A DNA stretch of 64,000 bases, from contig NZ_LT962687.1 in the NCBI RefSeq assembly GCF_900199635.1, forward strand, positions 1,039,501-1,103,500. Reading direction: 5' to 3'. The stretch comes from Anaerotruncus massiliensis (ex Togo et al. 2026) (GTDB taxonomy: Bacteria; Bacillota; Clostridia; Oscillospirales; Ruminococcaceae). The notes below the pieces were generated by a model. That model was not told where the DNA came from. It worked only from the letters and a program-made list of their open reading frames with translations, and did no database searches. Below, piece by piece: positions 17,914 through 27,225 of this stretch (position 1 is its first letter; every line of letters starts with the position of its first letter). A program made the position numbers and the translations under genes.

Positions 17914-20429
17914 TCCAGATTCCGTTCCTCTATGTCCCGATCGCGGGCGTCTGCTGCTACACCATCCTGCTGCTCGCGCTGGCCGCCGCCAAAAAGAACC
18001 GGCTCATCCGCTCCTTCATGAACCTGCTGGGCTGCTACCTGCTCTGGACGGCCGGATCGATGCTCATGCGGCTGCAGTTCTACCCCGGCTTTGAGCTGTG
18101 GTACGAGGTCTCGATCCTCAGCCTCTTCTGCATCCCGCTGCTCCTCTACAATTTCATCTTCAACTTCGTCGACGCGAAGGGCCTCTTCTTAAAGCGGCTG
18201 TGGACGGGCCTGACCGCCGCCACCCTCGTGCTGACCCACTTCGAGGTCTTCCTCAAGCGGCCCGTCTTCATCGACCTCGGCAACGGGACGGGCGTTTTCC
18301 GCTACGATACCGGCTGGGAAATCGCCATCCCCTGCGTGCTCTTTTTCTTCATCATCCTCTCGTCGGCGGTGATGCTCTTCAAGTCGCGGGAGCTCACCTC
18401 CGCCTGGACCCGCCCGATCGTGGTGGGCATCTGCTTTCTCTTTCTGGGCAACGTCCTGTCGATCGTGCCGGGCAACATCTTCCCGTGGGACACCCTGTCG
18501 GGCATCATCAACGCGGGCTACATGTTCTACGCCCTCTACCGCAAGCGGCTCTTCAGGCTGACGCTGCTCGTATCGCGCGGCACGATGCTCGCGGCCAGCG
18601 CGGTGCTCGTGTCGGTGCTCTTCGCCTACTGGGCGGGCCCGCTCGAGCGGATGATTCTCGACTATTTCCCGCAGGTCCGGGGCTACCAGACGCTGATCAT
18701 CGCGATCCTCTTCGCGGGGATCATCCTCGCCTCCTACAAGCTCCTCTATCGGGTGATGGACAACCTCTTCGTACGGGATACGCAGGTGCGCGCGCAGCAC
18801 CTCAAGGAGTTCAGCCTGCGCGCGTCCAAGAGCCTCAACCTCGACGAGATCCTGCGCGAGCTGGTCGAGGTGGTCAAGGACACCGTCTCGGTCGAGAAGG
18901 TCTACGTCTGCCTCGAGGACAGCGGCGGCGAGACCTACCGCACCGCCTATTCGGCCAGCCCGCTCGACGTGAAATCCTTTTCCCTCCAGGCGGCCAACCC
19001 CTGCATCCAGTGGTTCCAGGAGCACGACGGCTGCCTGATGCTCCGGGACTTTCAGCGCAGCGTGCTCTATAAATCGATGTGGGAGTCGGAGAAGCAGATG
19101 CTGGCGAACATGCACATCGAGTGCATCGTGCCGCTCAAGAGCGACAGCGACCTCGTGGGCATTCTGCTGCTCTCCACCAAGCCCAAAAAGGGCGGTTACT
19201 CCTTCGACGACATCGCCTTCCTCGAATCGGTGCAGTCGGTGGCGTCGATCGCGATCAAAAACGCGAACCTCTACAAGAAGGCGTACGACGAGTCGCGCAT
19301 CGATCCGCTGACCGGCCTGCTCAACCGGAAGTCCTTCTACGAGAAGCTGGGGGAGGAGTTCGAGCGGTGCAAGAACCACTCGATCGCGCTCGTCATCCTC
19401 AACCTCGACGACTTCAAGCTCTTCAACCAGCTCTACGGCAACCGCGAGGGGGATGCGGCGCTCCAGCATGTGGCGCGGATCATCTCCACGACGCTGGGGA
19501 GCAACGGCTCCGCGGCGCGGTACGGGGGGAAGGAGTTCGCGCTCATCCTGCCCTTCTTCGACACGATGAAGGCGCTCAACCTCGCGGCCGACATCAAGGG
19601 ACAGATCGCCAACATGAACCGCGGCGTGGAGGGGGAGAGCCTCAAGGTCATCACCCTCAGCGGCGGCGTGTGCGTCTACCCCTACGCGGCCTCCAACCTC
19701 GCGCAGCTCATCAGCAACGCCGACATGGCGGTCTACAACGCCAAGCGCAGCGGCAAGAACAAGATCATCGCCTATTCGCTCGAGTCGCCCCTCTCCCAGG
19801 CGCCGATGGAATCCCCGCTCATCGAGGGCGGCCGCTACGAGGAATACGCGCCGACCATCTTCGCGCTGACCGCCGCGATCGACGCCAAGGACCACTACAC
19901 CTTCAACCACTCGCAGAACGTGGCGGAGTACTCCACCGCGCTCGCGCGGGCGATCGGGCTGAACGCCGACCATGTCAAGATCATCTACGAGGCCGCGCTG
20001 CTGCACGATATCGGCAAGATCGGCATCCCCGAGCACATCCTGACCAAGCCGGGGCGGCTGACCCCCGAGGAATACAGCATCATGCAGAAGCATGTGGAGA
20101 ACTCGGTGGCGATGATCCGCCACCTGCCCTCGCTCGACTACGTGATCCCGGCCGCAATCGGCCACCACGAGCGGTGGGACGGCAAGGGCTACCCGCGGCG
20201 GATCGCGGGGGAGGACATCCCGCTGTCCGCGCGCTGCCTGGCGATCGCGGACGCCTTCGACGCGATGACGACCGCGCGCTCCTACAAGCCGGCGATGCCA
20301 GTGGAGTTTGCGATCGCGGAGATCGAACGCGGGGCGGGCACCCAGTTCGACCCCAAGCTCGCGCCTGTCTTCGTGGAGTTGGTGCGGTCGGGGAAGGTCC
20401 TCCCGAAGGAGGCCGCCCCCGCAAAATAG
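17910..20429 (+). CDS. 7TM-GAF-GGDEF-HD-GYP signalling protein
   Basis: An 839-residue membrane receptor. Seven hydrophobic helices (residues about 5-285) resemble the histidine-kinase N-terminal 7TM module. A GAF domain (about 310-465), a GGDEF domain (about 470-630) and an HD-GYP domain (about 650-825) follow. HD-GYP residues are intact: HDIGKIGIP and HHERWDGKGYP, so cyclic-di-GMP hydrolysis is expected. The GGDEF signature reads GGKEF (about 538-542), losing the metal-binding acidic residue, so cyclase activity is unlikely; it may bind GTP and regulate. Third gene of the GH3 operon (ATGA overlap), which suggests that the receptor senses, or controls the response to, the compound made by its neighbours. 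Confidence 0.9.
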   Translation: MIQIPFLYVPIAGVCCYTILLLALAAAKKNRLIRSFMNLLGCYLLWTAGSMLMRLQFYPGFELWYEVSILSLFCIPLLLYNFIFNFVDAKGLFLKRLWTGLTAATLVLTHFEVFLKRPVFIDLGNGTGVFRYDTGWEIAIPCVLFFFIILSSAVMLFKSRELTSAWTRPIVVGICFLFLGNVLSIVPGNIFPWDTLSGIINAGYMFYALYRKRLFRLTLLVSRGTMLAASAVLVSVLFAYWAGPLERMILDYFPQVRGYQTLIIAILFAGIILASYKLLYRVMDNLFVRDTQVRAQHLKEFSLRASKSLNLDEILRELVEVVKDTVSVEKVYVCLEDSGGETYRTAYSASPLDVKSFSLQAANPCIQWFQEHDGCLMLRDFQRSVLYKSMWESEKQMLANMHIECIVPLKSDSDLVGILLLSTKPKKGGYSFDDIAFLESVQSVASIAIKNANLYKKAYDESRIDPLTGLLNRKSFYEKLGEEFERCKNHSIALVILNLDDFKLFNQLYGNREGDAALQHVARIISTTLGSNGSAARYGGKEFALILPFFDTMKALNLAADIKGQIANMNRGVEGESLKVITLSGGVCVYPYAASNLAQLISNADMAVYNAKRSGKNKIIAYSLESPLSQAPMESPLIEGGRYEEYAPTIFALTAAIDAKDHYTFNHSQNVAEYSTALARAIGLNADHVKIIYEAALLHDIGKIGIPEHILTKPGRLTPEEYSIMQKHVENSVAMIRHLPSLDYVIPAAIGHHERWDGKGYPRRIAGEDIPLSARCLAIADAFDAMTTARSYKPAMPVEFAIAEIERGAGTQFDPKLAPVFVELVRSGKVLPKEAAPAK

Positions 20430-20437
20430 GAGAAACC

Positions 20438-20475
20438 GGACGCCCGGACCGTTTACGCGGTCCGGGCGTCCTTGT
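20438..20475 (+). terminator. Hairpin after the HD-GYP gene
   Basis: GGACGCCCGGACC pairs perfectly with GGTCCGGGCGTCC (20438-20471). The following T-run is short (TTGT), so termination may be partial. Confidence 0.55.
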
Positions 20476-20567
20476 CGTATCCGCCAAAAACCGGCCGCAC
20501 GGCGGCTTTCAGCGTGGCGGATACGGAAAAAGTAGAGGTAATATTGCACAAAAATCATTAAAAGAAC

Positions 20568-20595
20568 TTGCGAATTACGCCGAAAGGTCTATAAT
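20568..20595 (+). promoter_or_regulatory. Promoter of the cation/proton antiporter gene
   Basis: TTGCGA (20568-20573) and TATAAT (20590-20595), spacing 16, with the start codon about 52 bases downstream. Confidence 0.7.
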
Positions 20596-20647
20596 AAATA
20601 ACTGTGAAAAAAGTGTGAGAAAACGGGAAAGGAAAGAGGAGAATCGA

Positions 20648-21961
20648 ATGTCATACAAATTTCTGATGGACATCGCGCTTATTCTGGTGAGCACGAAGGT
20701 TCTGGGGCTCCTGACGAAACGCTACCAGATGCCCCAGGTCGTCGGCGCTCTGCTCGCGGGGCTGATCCTCGGCCCGGCGATGCTCAACGTCCTGCAGGCG
20801 ACCGACTTTCTGGCGCAGGTGTCCGAACTGGGCGTCATCGTCATCATGTTTACCGCCGGTATGGGCACCGACATCCAGGAACTGAAAAAGACCGGGAAGG
20901 CGGGATTTGTCGTCGCGCTGTGCGGCGTGCTCGTCCCGCTCGCGATGGGCGCGGGGCTGGCCTTCTTCTTCAACCGGGGCGAATTCGCGCACCCCGGAAG
21001 CGTCCTGCTCCAGAACATCTTCATCGGCGTCATCCTGACCGCCACCTCGGTCAGCATCACGGTCGAGACTCTCAAGGAGCTCGGCAAGCTCTCCACCAGG
21101 GTGGGCAACACGATCTTAGCAGCCGCCCTCATCGACGACATCCTCGGCCTGATCGCGCTGACCGTCGTGACAAGCCTGGCGGGCGCGCAGGTCAGCATGG
21201 TGGTCGTCTTTGTCAAGATCGTCGCCTTTTTCGTCTTCGTGGGTGTGGTCGGCGTACTCGTCAGCAGGCTGCTCGGCTGGTATATGACCAAGGTCATGCA
21301 CGACAAGGACCTGCACCGTTTCCCCCTGCTGGCCTTTGTCCTCTGCCTTGTGATGGCCTTTTGCGCCGAGGAGTTTTTCGGCGTCGCGGACATCATCGGC
21401 GCCTTTTCCGCGGGTGTGATCATCGCCACCACCCCCAAGGCAAAATACATCGAATCGAAATTTTCCCCGCTCTCCTACCTGCTGCTGACCCCGATCTTCT
21501 TCGCGAGCATCGGCATCAAGGTCGTGCTGCCCAAGATGGACGCGGCGATCGTGCTCTTCGCGGTGATGATGGTGCTTGTGGCGGTCGTCTCCAAGCTGAT
21601 CGGCTGCGGGCTCGGCGCGAAGCTCTGCGGATTCACCAACCGCCAGTGCGTGCAGGTCGGCTTCGGCATGGCCTGCCGCGGCGAGGTCGCGTTGATCGTC
21701 GCCAACAAGGGCATGGCGATGGGGCTCATGCCGCCCGCCTTCTTCGGCCCGGTGATCATCATGGTGGTCTGCGCGGCGATGCTGACGCCCATCCTGCTCA
21801 AGCTGGTCTTCAAGCCCACCAAGGGCGAGGCCCCCGAGGAGATGGAGCAGAGCGACCTGGTCGACCGCTACGACGAGGTCGAACAGCTCGACTACGTGTC
21901 GCAGGGACTGCTGGCCGCCAACGACAAGCTGCGTGAAAAGAACCAGAAGAAAAAGGACTAG
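20648..21961 (+). CDS. CPA2-family cation/proton antiporter
   Basis: A 437-residue membrane protein with about 12-13 helices. It has the CPA2 pattern: an N-terminal half with QMPQVVGALLAGLILGP, a GVILTATSVSITVETL segment, the ion-binding pair in AALIDDILGLIAL (about residues 160-172), and GMACRGEVALIVANKG near the C-terminal core. A charged tail of about 40 residues follows, without a TrkA-N domain. It probably exchanges Na+ or K+ for H+. AGAGGAG lies 8 bases before the ATG. The gene has its own promoter and terminator. Confidence 0.9.
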   Translation: MSYKFLMDIALILVSTKVLGLLTKRYQMPQVVGALLAGLILGPAMLNVLQATDFLAQVSELGVIVIMFTAGMGTDIQELKKTGKAGFVVALCGVLVPLAMGAGLAFFFNRGEFAHPGSVLLQNIFIGVILTATSVSITVETLKELGKLSTRVGNTILAAALIDDILGLIALTVVTSLAGAQVSMVVVFVKIVAFFVFVGVVGVLVSRLLGWYMTKVMHDKDLHRFPLLAFVLCLVMAFCAEEFFGVADIIGAFSAGVIIATTPKAKYIESKFSPLSYLLLTPIFFASIGIKVVLPKMDAAIVLFAVMMVLVAVVSKLIGCGLGAKLCGFTNRQCVQVGFGMACRGEVALIVANKGMAMGLMPPAFFGPVIIMVVCAAMLTPILLKLVFKPTKGEAPEEMEQSDLVDRYDEVEQLDYVSQGLLAANDKLREKNQKKKD

Positions 21962-21971
21962 GAACCAAAAT

Positions 21972-22006
21972 AAAAAGCCCCCGGCCGGCGGCCGGGGGCT
22001 TTTTTG
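21972..22006. terminator. Terminator between antiporter and M23 genes
   Basis: AAAAGCCCCCGGC and GCCGGGGGCTTTTTT arms around CGGCG; A/T runs on both sides make it usable from either strand. Confidence 0.8.
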
Positions 22007-22016
22007 CTGCTGCGCG

Positions 22017-23210
22017 TCAGACGCCGGAATCGAAGGCGGTCCACGGGTTCACGAAAACGTTGTTCACCGCCAGCGCGAAGTGCAGGTGCGGCCCAGTCGA
22101 ATAGCCGGTGGTGCCCACCTCGCCGATCTTGTCGCCCTTTTTGACGGCGTCGCCGGCGGAGACGGAGAGAGAATCCATATGGTAGTAGAAGCTCTTGAGG
22201 CCGTAGCCGTGCTCGATGACGACCGTGTTGCCGGTGAGCTGGATGCGCTCGGCGAAGAGCACGCGGCCGTTGTTGGCGGCGAGCACGTCGGTGCCCGTTT
22301 TGGCGGCGATGTCGATCCCTCCGTGGCGGGAGGGGGTCGGGTCGTCGTTGGTGTAGCGGATGCAGCCGAACTGGGTGGTGATCTCGCCGGAGACCGGCTG
22401 GAGGAAGGGGTTCTCCCAGTACTGCACCGGGTCGGCGACCGCCTTGAGCGGCTCGACCTTCTCCTCCCATTCGGCGTTGGCGGCGGCGGAGAGCGCCGTC
22501 TCCTCCGCCGTGGCGGCGTCCATCTCGAGGTACTGCACCTCGAATTCCCGCTGCTCGACGACGATCTCGCGGGTGAGGACCTCATCCCCCGCCGTGACGG
22601 TGAGGCCGTAAACGCCCGCCGGGGTGGTGTAGCGCACCGGCAGCAGCGCGATCTGGCTGCCGTCTCCGGCGGAGAAGAAGCGGGGCGAGAATCCGAGGTC
22701 GCTTTCGGCGGAAAGTTCCGCGCCGTCGGCGTAGAGGGCGCGCAGGACGACCGTCTCCCCCTGCCGCGCGGCGGCGTTCAACGAGAGCTGCACCGGGAAC
22801 GCGCAGTCGACCGTGAAGCGGTAGACGGTCCCGCCGGCGGCGGCCTCGTAGGCATAGCCGCCGTTTCGCGCCGGCAGAAAACCGCCAAGCTCCCCCGACT
22901 CCCCCGCGAAGACGGTCCCGCCCCCTGCGTCGGTCACGGTGACGGCGTACCCGCCGGGAAGAAGCGGCAGCTCCGCCGGGTCGGAGACCGGAAAGACGGG
23001 CGCTACCGCGCCCGCTTCCACCAGCTCGGCCCGATCCCCGAGGGAGACGGCGAGCGGCGGGGCGGGGTCGGGCGCCTCCGGCGCGGCCGAAACGGCGGAC
23101 TCCGCCGTGGAAGGAGCCCGACGCGCTTCCGGGGAGGGCAGGCGGGCGGCGCAGGCCGTCAGCAGAAAAGCCGCGGCCAGGGCGAGGACGCGGACGAAAT
23201 GACGCTTCAT
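22017..23210 (-). CDS. M23 (LytM) peptidoglycan endopeptidase, lipoprotein
   Basis: A 397-residue protein with signal peptide and lipobox LTAC (Cys about residue 20). A Ser/Ala/Pro-rich linker and an all-beta region of about 190 residues lead to a C-terminal M23 domain (about residues 285-390). The zinc ligands are intact: HGGIDIA and GPHLHFAL, with the YYHM strand between. It should cut peptide cross-links in peptidoglycan from the outer membrane-facing side. AAAGGAGG lies 8 bases before the ATG. A role in division or sporulation is possible but not shown by context. Confidence 0.88.
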   Translation of the reverse strand: MKRHFVRVLALAAAFLLTACAARLPSPEARRAPSTAESAVSAAPEAPDPAPPLAVSLGDRAELVEAGAVAPVFPVSDPAELPLLPGGYAVTVTDAGGGTVFAGESGELGGFLPARNGGYAYEAAAGGTVYRFTVDCAFPVQLSLNAAARQGETVVLRALYADGAELSAESDLGFSPRFFSAGDGSQIALLPVRYTTPAGVYGLTVTAGDEVLTREIVVEQREFEVQYLEMDAATAEETALSAAANAEWEEKVEPLKAVADPVQYWENPFLQPVSGEITTQFGCIRYTNDDPTPSRHGGIDIAAKTGTDVLAANNGRVLFAERIQLTGNTVVIEHGYGLKSFYYHMDSLSVSAGDAVKKGDKIGEVGTTGYSTGPHLHFALAVNNVFVNPWTAFDSGV

Positions 23211-23370
23211 GTGAAAACCTCCTTTGCGGGGATATCCTTTTTTCCATCCTATCATGGATTGCGTCCGGGCTCAACCGCCCGGGCATGGAAAAATTGAAAA
23301 AACAGGCAGGAAAATCTCCCCTTCCCGCCGCGGATATGCTATACTGTGGAAAAAGGCGGGAGGGCTGAAT

Positions 23371-24345
23371 ATGTACGACGTAGTGGCGGTCGGCGAACTG
23401 CTGATCGATTTTACCCCGGCTGGAACGAGCGATCGCGGAGCGGCGCTCTTTGCGCGCAACCCGGGCGGGGCGCCCGCGAACGTGCTCGCGGCGGTCACCC
23501 GCCTCGGCGGAAAGACCGCTTTTATCGGCAAGGTGGGGGAGGACGGCTTCGGGCGGTTCCTCCGGGACACCCTCGACGGCCTGGGGATCGACGTCTCGGG
23601 GCTCGTCATGACGGGGGAGGTTCCGACCACCCTCGCCTTCGTCCAGCTCGACGAGCACGGAGACCGCTCCTTCAGCTTCTACCGCAAGCCGGGCGCGGAC
23701 ATCATGCTCTCGCCCGGAGAGGTGATGCGGGAGCTCACCGGACAGGCGCGGATCATGCATTTCGGCTCGGTGTCGCTCACCGACGAGCCAAGCCGTTCGG
23801 CGACCCTCGCGGCGGTGCGCGCCGCGAAGGAGGCCGGCGCGGTCGTCAGCTACGACCCCAATTACCGCCCGCTCCTGTGGGAAAGCCCCGGCGAGGCGAA
23901 GCGGTGGATGCGCGAGGGGCTCTCCCTCGCGGACATCGTGAAGGTGTCCGACGAGGAGCTTACGCTGCTCACCGGCGAAACCGACCTCGAACGCGGCTCC
24001 CGAAAGCTCCTGGAGGCGGGCGCGTCCCTCGCGCTCGTCTCGCTGGGCGCGAAGGGGGCGTTCTTCCGGCTCGGGGAGCTGTGCGGGCGCCAGCCGACCT
24101 TCGACGTCAGGACGGTCGACACCAACGGCGCGGGGGATTCCTTCTTCGGGGCGGTGCTCTACCGCCTCTGCGGAAAGTCCCTCGCGGAGATCCGGAGCCT
24201 CACCCGTGAGGAGCTGGAGGACGTCCTCTCCTTCGGCAACGCGGCGGGTTCGATGACGACCACCCGCCCGGGCGCGATCCCCGCGCTGCCCACGATGGAG
24301 GAGGTGCTCGCCTGCCGCGCGCACACGCCGCTCCTGCTGAAATAG
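23371..24345 (+). CDS. PfkB-family carbohydrate kinase (fructokinase-like)
   Basis: A 324-residue ribokinase-fold sugar kinase. The N-terminal signature GGAPANVLAAVTRLGGKTAFIGKVG and the C-terminal signature DTNGAGDSFFGA (catalytic Asp about residue 256) are both complete. Closest in style to fructokinases: VVAVGELLIDFTP at the start and YDPNYRPLLW in the middle. It phosphorylates a sugar with ATP; fructose is likely but not certain, as no sugar transporter is adjacent. A GGGAGG site precedes the ATG. Confidence 0.85.
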   Translation: MYDVVAVGELLIDFTPAGTSDRGAALFARNPGGAPANVLAAVTRLGGKTAFIGKVGEDGFGRFLRDTLDGLGIDVSGLVMTGEVPTTLAFVQLDEHGDRSFSFYRKPGADIMLSPGEVMRELTGQARIMHFGSVSLTDEPSRSATLAAVRAAKEAGAVVSYDPNYRPLLWESPGEAKRWMREGLSLADIVKVSDEELTLLTGETDLERGSRKLLEAGASLALVSLGAKGAFFRLGELCGRQPTFDVRTVDTNGAGDSFFGAVLYRLCGKSLAEIRSLTREELEDVLSFGNAAGSMTTTRPGAIPALPTMEEVLACRAHTPLLLK

Positions 24346-24352
24346 GGTATGG

Positions 24353-24391
24353 AAAGCCCCCCGCCGTCCGCCGGACGGCGGGGGGCTTTTT
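24353..24391. terminator. Bidirectional terminator between PfkB kinase and P-type ATPase
   Basis: An 18-base arm (AAAGCCCCCCGCCGTCCG) and its complement form a near loop-free stem with A/T tracts on both ends. Confidence 0.8.
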
Positions 24392-24396
24392 GGACG

Positions 24397-27075
24397 TTAC
24401 CGCGCGGAGGCAAGCTCGCTGGCGGTGGCGACCGTGTGCCGGACGGTGCGGTTTTTGACGCCGAGGATGACGCCGGACACGATCGGGACGAAGACGCAGT
24501 AGGAGGCGACGGTCACGAGCTGGGAGAGGGTGAGGGGGACGGCGCGGAACATTGGGGCCAGCAAGGGGTTGTAGATCGCGAAATACATGATCACGGCGGA
24601 GCTGAGCACCGCGCCCACAAGCTTGAGGTTGTTGAAGGGGTTGATCGCGAAGATGCTCTTCGTCTCGCTCTTGCACTCGAAGACGTGGATGAGCTGCATC
24701 ATGACGAGCGCGAGCAGCGCGCCGGTACGGGCGGTGTGCAGGTCGCCGCAGGAGCGGATGAGGGAGGTGAACACCCCGAGGGTGCAGATGCCGATCAGCA
24801 GCCCGCGGATGACGATCGTAAAGCCGAGCCCGTTCGAGAAGACCGATTCGTCGGCGCGGCGGGGTTTTTCGCGCATGACGTCCTTGTCGGGGGGCTCGAG
24901 GCCGAGGGCGATGGCGGGCAGCCCGTCGGTGGCGAGGTTCACGAGCAGGATCTGGATGGGCAGCAGCGGGACCGGCATGCCCATGAGCATGGCGAAGAAC
25001 ATCGTGACGACCTCGCCGATGTTGCAGGAGAAGAGGTAGCGGATGAACTTGCGGATGTTGCGGTAGATGACGCGGCCCTCCTCGACGGCGGACACCAGCG
25101 TGGCGAAGTTGTCGTCCATCAGGATGACCGAAGACGCCTCCTTGGTGACGTCGGTGCCGGTGACGCCCATCGAAACGCCGATGTCCGCCTCCTTGACGGC
25201 GGGCGCGTCGTTGACTCCGTCGCCCGTCATCGCCACGACGTTGCCCTGCTTTTTAAGGGCGCGCACGATCCGCAGTTTGTGCGCGGGGGTGACCCGTGCG
25301 AAGACGGAGATGCGCTTGATTTCCCGGGCAAGCGCCTCGTCGCTCATCCCGTCGAGCTCGCTTCCGGTGACGACCCGGTCGCCCGGCTGGTAGATCGAAA
25401 GCTCGGCGGCGACCGCCTTGGCGGTCACGGCGTGGTCGCCGGTGATCATGACCGGCCGGATGCCCGCCTCGCGGCATTTGGCGACCGCGCCGTAGGCCTC
25501 TTTGCGGGGCGGGTCGAGCATGCCGGCGAGCCCCGCGAAGATCAGCCCCTGCTCGCCGCGGTCGTCGGGGGAGGAGGCCTCCCGGTAGGCGAAGCCGAGC
25601 ACGCGCAGCGCGCGTCCCGCCATCGCCTCGTTTTGGGCGGCGATCTGCCTGCGCAGCTCGGGGGTGAGCGGGACGATCCCGGATTTGGTGGCGCACCGGG
25701 TGCACCGCTTCTGGAGGATGTCGGGCGCGCCCTTGGTGAAGAGGAACCGCCTGCCGTCCTCCCGGCGGACGATGACGGACATCATCTTGCGGGTGGAGTC
25801 GAAGGGGATCTCCCCCTCGACCTCGTAGGGACGGGATTCCCGGTAGAGCCCCGCCTTGGCGGCCATGACGAGCAGGGCGGCCTCGGTCGGTTCTCCGAAC
25901 ACCTCGAGCTCGCCGCCCTTGGAGAGCCCCACCAGCCCGCGCAGCCCCTCCCGCTTTGGGGTGACGGAGGCGTTGTTGCAGAGCAGCGCCACGTCGAGCA
26001 GCATGGCGGCGGAGGGGAAGTCGCAGGGCTCGACGACGCGCCCGTTGAGGGTAAACTGCCCGGTGCTCTCGTTGCCCGCGCCGCTCACCTCCAGGCGGCA
26101 GTCGAGGGTCTGGACCGCCTTGACGGTCATGCGGTTCTCGGTGAGGGTCCCGGTCTTATCCGAGCAGATGACGTTGGCGCAGCCGAGCGTCTCGACGGCG
26201 TGCAGCCGCCGGATGAGGGCGCCCCGCTTGACCATCCGCCCGACCGAGAGGGCAAGCGCGATCGTGACGACGGCGGGCAGGCCCTCGGGGATGGCGGCGA
26301 CGGCCAGCGAGATGCCGGTGAGCAGCATATTAAAGGGGTCCTCGCCGCGCAGGATGCCGGTGACGGCGACGACGCCGCAGATGACGAGGCAGGCCACGCC
26401 GATGACCTTGCCCATCTGGGCGAGGCGCTTCTGGAGGGGGGTGGGCTGCGCCTCGATGCCGCCGAGCATGTCCGCGATCTTACCCATTTCGGTGTCCGCG
26501 CCGGTGGCGGAGGCGCGGCAGATCGCCTTGCCCTGGGTGACGAGGGTGCCCATGTAGACGAGGTTCTTTTTGGCGGGGGCGGCAGGGTCGGCGGCGGGGG
26601 ACTTTTCCACGCCGGCGGATTCGCCGCTGAGCATCGATTCGTCGCAGAGGATGCCGCCGCCCCCGAGGATGCAGCCGTCGGCGGGGACGCGGTCGCCCGC
26701 CTTGAGGCAGAAGATGTCCTGCGGGACCACCTCGCTGGCGGGGATGCTCCGGGCCTGCCCGTCGCGCACGACGACCGCCCAGGGCGCGGAGAGCTCGCCG
26801 AGCTTTTCGAGGGTGCGCTCGGTGCGGTACTCCTGGAAGAAGCCGAGCAGGGCGTTGATAAAGACGATCGCGACGATGGTGAGCGCCTCGGTGTATTCCC
26901 CCATCAGCGCCGAGACGACCGTCGCCGCGAGCAGGATCATGATCATGGCGTCGCGGAACTGCCCCGCAAAGATTTTAAGCATACCGGCTTTCTTGCCCGC
27001 GCGGATGCGGTTTTCCCCGTGCTCGGCGAGCAGTTTTTCGGCCTGTCGGCCGGTCAGTCCTTGATAGTCCTCCAT
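24397..27075 (-). CDS. Calcium-transporting P-type ATPase (type IIA-like)
   Basis: An 892-residue P2-type ATPase. Order: N-terminal cation ATPase domain, actuator loop with LSGESAGVEKSP, TM4 with VAAIPEGLPAVV, phosphorylation site SDKTGTLTEN (about residue 330), nucleotide-binding domain, hinge GDGVNDAPAVKEAD, and the C-terminal six-helix region containing NLATDGLPA in TM6. PEGLP and the N-x-x-T-D of TM6 are the calcium-site signatures of SERCA-like pumps, so calcium efflux is the best call; Mn2+ or a Na+/K+ variant is less likely. ATG 27075 is used; the frame extends 19 codons upstream without a better ribosome site, and AAAGGA is a rather distant 12 bases away. Confidence 0.9.
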   Translation of the reverse strand: MEDYQGLTGRQAEKLLAEHGENRIRAGKKAGMLKIFAGQFRDAMIMILLAATVVSALMGEYTEALTIVAIVFINALLGFFQEYRTERTLEKLGELSAPWAVVVRDGQARSIPASEVVPQDIFCLKAGDRVPADGCILGGGGILCDESMLSGESAGVEKSPAADPAAPAKKNLVYMGTLVTQGKAICRASATGADTEMGKIADMLGGIEAQPTPLQKRLAQMGKVIGVACLVICGVVAVTGILRGEDPFNMLLTGISLAVAAIPEGLPAVVTIALALSVGRMVKRGALIRRLHAVETLGCANVICSDKTGTLTENRMTVKAVQTLDCRLEVSGAGNESTGQFTLNGRVVEPCDFPSAAMLLDVALLCNNASVTPKREGLRGLVGLSKGGELEVFGEPTEAALLVMAAKAGLYRESRPYEVEGEIPFDSTRKMMSVIVRREDGRRFLFTKGAPDILQKRCTRCATKSGIVPLTPELRRQIAAQNEAMAGRALRVLGFAYREASSPDDRGEQGLIFAGLAGMLDPPRKEAYGAVAKCREAGIRPVMITGDHAVTAKAVAAELSIYQPGDRVVTGSELDGMSDEALAREIKRISVFARVTPAHKLRIVRALKKQGNVVAMTGDGVNDAPAVKEADIGVSMGVTGTDVTKEASSVILMDDNFATLVSAVEEGRVIYRNIRKFIRYLFSCNIGEVVTMFFAMLMGMPVPLLPIQILLVNLATDGLPAIALGLEPPDKDVMREKPRRADESVFSNGLGFTIVIRGLLIGICTLGVFTSLIRSCGDLHTARTGALLALVMMQLIHVFECKSETKSIFAINPFNNLKLVGAVLSSAVIMYFAIYNPLLAPMFRAVPLTLSQLVTVASYCVFVPIVSGVILGVKNRTVRHTVATASELASAR

Positions 27076-27172
27076 AGGATGTTTCAGTCCTTTCCCGTCA
27101 ATACTCTTGTCCCTAATATCTATTCCGGACACGTATGGGATATGCCTTCGCGGGGAAGGGCGGAGGGACGCG

Positions 27173-27208
27173 AAACGCCCGCCCCGCGCAGGCGGGGCGG
27201 GCGTTTTT
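27173..27208. terminator. Hairpin between the RND operon and the P-type ATPase gene
   Basis: ACGCCCGCCCCGC/GCGGGGCGGGCGT stem. The strong T-run is on the plus strand; reading from the RND gene only three T follow, so it may be a weak terminator there. Confidence 0.5.
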
Positions 27209-27225
27209 ATACGCAGAAATGCGGG

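Noticed and set aside
18189-20558. Long minus-strand frame opposite the HD-GYP gene
   Set aside because: Antisense artefact with Arg/Glu/Val-rich composition and no ribosome site; the plus strand encodes recognisable domains.
19079-20647. N-terminal extension of the antiporter frame back into the HD-GYP gene
   Set aside because: The antiporter has its own promoter and ribosome site at 20648, and the extension is an out-of-frame reading of the HD-GYP gene.
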